In this document: piece by piece, positions 61,716 to 64,000 of the stretch
Numbering within the stretch: the first letter of the stretch is position 1
How the letters are laid out: each line of letters begins with the position of its first letter
DNA from: Epiperipatus broadwayi
Taxonomy: Eukaryota > Onychophora > Udeonychophora > Euonychophora > Peripatidae
Reading direction: 5' to 3'
Assembly (NCBI GenBank): GCA_028023455.1
Contig: JAQFVV010000144.1
Coordinates: 1,304,001-1,368,000, forward strand
DNA: 64,000 nucleotides
Notes under the pieces: generated by a model
Told to the model about the DNA's origin: nothing
The model's input: only the letters and a program-made list of their open reading frames with translations
Database searches by the model: none
Program-made: the position numbers and the translations under genes

Positions 61716-62050
61716 AACATAGTAGCTAATGAGAATGAAGAATATGTTATAGAGAATGAAACAGAGAATCAAGACACAGAAAAAATAGAACACAATCCAG
61801 AAGAAGCAACATCACAACTTAAAACCAATGTAAGTAAAAAAAAGCAAGAAATAAATAATAGCCAAGCCGAAGACGTACTTGAAATATATTAAAAACATCA
61901 GAATTAATAACAAACGATACTGACACAGTATCAATTAAGGTACCAGTAATAGAAAGAAATACACAAGTAAAGTCCTTAAACAGCTTAAATTCACTAACAA
62001 AAAGGTTATAAAACTTAATGGAAGTGAAGCAAATCTAACAATCCCAAATA

Positions 62051-62560
62051 ATGGATCCTTACCATAACAATATAAGAGGATTAAACAGCTCAGATAAATG
62101 TAATAAAATAGTGAACTATATCTTTAAGCAAAAATACAAAAGCCATTTAAAAAAATTTTAAATACATCACGATCTATATTAAATAAGCTCGCACTACAAA
62201 ATATTTTGATATACAGGGCAAATAATAGACCAGCACAGGGAGTCACCATTCTGGTCAACACATTTTCCGAGATAATAGTTCTTCAAATACTTTCATTACG
62301 ACCTAATTCAATCGTAATTTCCTATCTTTCGGAGAGAGTTGACTACCTTATAGCAGTTTACTCCCCCAACAAAGGAGCGGATATTAAAAATATAAATAAC
62401 ATTCAGAACAGGCTGCTACACAGGCATAATTATACTGGGATGTGACATAAATAGCACATATAATAATCTCCCAAACCAGGTAAAAAATAAAATTAGAGAA
62501 ATAGCTTTTTACCCACTATTCAACACTGATTGACCTGTTTTTTATCTTGACCCACAAAAA
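62051..62560 (+). pseudogene. LINE ORF2 AP-endonuclease region, broken
   Basis: Begins MDPYHNNIRGLNSSDKCNKI (family pattern: N-x-R-G-L near the start). Further on NRPAQGVTILVNTFSEII, ERVDYLIAVYSPNKG (family pattern VY-P-N) and, after a frame change, CDINSTYNNLPNQ (family pattern GDxN). This is the nicking domain of an APE-type LINE. Interrupted by frameshifts. Confidence 0.65.
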
Positions 62561-63209
62561 TGATAAACATCTTTTGTGCATTCTTAGATCATCTAGCAGT
62601 CAGCCTTAAAATAGACAAATACACTCCAAACAAAAAGAAATACTTTTTCAAGCTAAATAAGATGATAAGGAACCATATCACATTAGGAATCTATCAAGTC
62701 TCGAAAATTTTAATAATATTACATTACTATACATATAAACAAAGTTGCCACTTTGTATAGCCTGGTTCAAAATAAAAAAAATGAGCTATCTGATGAGTGT
62801 AAAAAGGCATCTAAAGATAACATCCATGTTCCATATGAAGACCCAAATTTGCAAAATTCAAAAATTGTTACAAGTGCTTTCAACAACCAAACCCTCGACT
62901 AATTAATGACTTGCAGCAAGATATACTATTTGATGGAGGAAGAAGCCCAGACAATTAAACTGAGATAGCTGATTCCAAATCTAGGTAAACTATTTAGACC
63001 TATAGTTAACTATGCAAAGATATATATATACCACACATTAAGGGAATAAGCTCTGGAAACAGGATGGAAGTATTGTTTCAGGAATAATGATTGTCAAAAA
63101 ATTGCTGGAAACAAAAAGAAATTTGGTGTAAGAATGAATGACATAAAGGATTATAATAATACAAAAATAGAGCAACTAAGGTAGTATATTACAAAAGAAG
63201 AAATAGATA

Positions 63210-64000
63210 GATTAAAAATGAATATAACAGCAAATTATAAAATATCAGCAAGGATTTATAAATCCCTGTGCAATGCTATAAAACAAGTTTTATGTGGTGC
63301 GAGTAGATTGAATGACCATATTGCAATAAAAGAGTAATTTTTGATCTATTAAAAGGCAGACTTGCACCAACACCAAGAATTGAAGACATAAGACACATAT
63401 CAATCGAAGATATAGATTCTAAAATATTTGAAATAATTTTACTAAGGAGACTACAGATAATAGTATCTCCAAAGGTCTTTATGGCTCACCAAGCTTTGAA
63501 AGGAAGACATGTAGTAAATGCAGTAATGCAAATACAAGAAATGATAAAATATGCAAAAGAAATGAAGTTGTCACAATATTATGCAATAAAAATAGACTTC
63601 AAATCAGCTTTTGGCCTCGTCAACTGAATATATCTTTAGTGCTCTAGATGATGTAATACAAGATCATAAATACATAGGTTATACAATAAAAAAACTTAAA
63701 AATGCAAGTATAGTGATCAAAAACTATATGAGAAATTCTAACTCCATCCCCAAAAGAGGTATACCTCGGGTCACCACTGGATGCACTTTTGTTTGCTATT
63801 TTCATTGATCCAATGATAAAAGAGATTGAAAATAGGGTGCAGAGAATTTATCTACCACACTTTGGAACTGGAGTGCAGGTTTTGGCTTTCATGGACAATA
63901 TAATTTTTTTCCAGGGCATTGGTAATGTGCAAATGATTATGAAAATACTTGAAAAATTTCAGAGTCAAAGTGGTTCAATTATAACACCAGCAAAATCAGC
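63210..64000 (+). pseudogene. LINE reverse transcriptase, partial
   Basis: Reads IVSPKVFMAHQALKGRHVVN, QYYAIKIDFKSAFGLVN (motif A), RGIP then after a one-base slip GSPLDALLFAIFIDPMIKEI (motif B), QVLAFMDNIIFF at the catalytic loop where YADD is expected, and SGSIITPAKS (motif D region) at the window edge. The catalytic box reads FMDN, so the second catalytic Asp is missing. The element continues past base 64000. Confidence 0.8.

Larger units (their letters stand above)
60430..64000 (+). mobile_element. LINE with CCHC ORF1 and APE/RT ORF2, cut by the window end
   Basis: A non-LTR retrotransposon on the + strand, in order: ORF1-like gag with zinc knuckle (60685-61715), APE endonuclease (from 62051) and reverse transcriptase (about 63210 to the end). 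The three belong together by order and strand. Frames change repeatedly, so the copy is inactive. It is unrelated to the 19.9-26.6 kb LINE family. RT blocks (HQALKGRHVVNAVMQIQEM) suggest an L1/Tx1-like group, which is inference. Confidence 0.8.

Noticed and set aside
1-64000. CRISPR array or prokaryotic operon
   Set aside because: Repeats are foldbacks, minisatellites and mobile elements. Spliced exons and SINEs show a eukaryotic genome.

Overview
The window is a piece of an A+T-rich animal nuclear genome (about three quarters A+T by eye). Genes are sparse, introns are long, splice acceptors sit behind poly-T tracts, and decayed transposable elements are everywhere. One conserved host gene is visible: the 3' half of a tubby-family gene (TUB/TULP) on the + strand. 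Five exons (13049-13160, 30803-30901, 37691-37778, 47811-47894, 54924-55057) join in frame into 171 C-terminal residues ending in the canonical ...LACE stop. Both tubby signature motifs are present. The residue pattern (for example FDNGLNPK and VHDSD) looks arthropod-like, possibly chelicerate, but I cannot fix the species. The first ~90 residues of the tubby domain and the N-terminus must lie upstream of base 1; I found no exon for them in 1-13048.

The rest is intron, 3' flank and mobile DNA. Region 1-13 kb (intron upstream of the first visible exon) holds a minisatellite, a perfect 32-bp-arm palindrome, a 1.37-kb pogo/Tigger-like DNA transposon with a helix-turn-helix transposase relic, an unidentified decayed coding stretch, and several foldback/MITE elements. 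The 17.6-kb intron 13.2-30.8 kb holds a Penelope-like reverse transcriptase relic split by a tRNA-derived SINE with a clear target duplication. It also holds two head-to-head copies of one LINE around a fragment of an RTE-like element, and a 585-bp foldback. The next three introns contain more foldbacks, SINEs, tandem duplications, and one arm each of a 2-kb repeat present in opposite orientations at 31.2-33.2 kb and 51.3-53.5 kb.

Downstream of the gene are a long A+T-rich 3' flank, a 1.66-kb element with 68-bp inverted termini and an internal minisatellite, and a third LINE. That LINE has a CCHC zinc-knuckle ORF1 and an APE endonuclease/reverse transcriptase ORF2, is broken by frameshifts, and runs off the window end.

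Apart from the tubby gene, everything coding looks like degenerate mobile-element protein. I see no bacterial-type operons, CRISPR arrays, rRNA, or convincing functional tRNA genes. The most interesting possibilities are structural: very long intronic inverted repeats flanking tubby exons, a SINE pair frozen as a foldback, and the permuted block order between the two 2-kb repeat copies.
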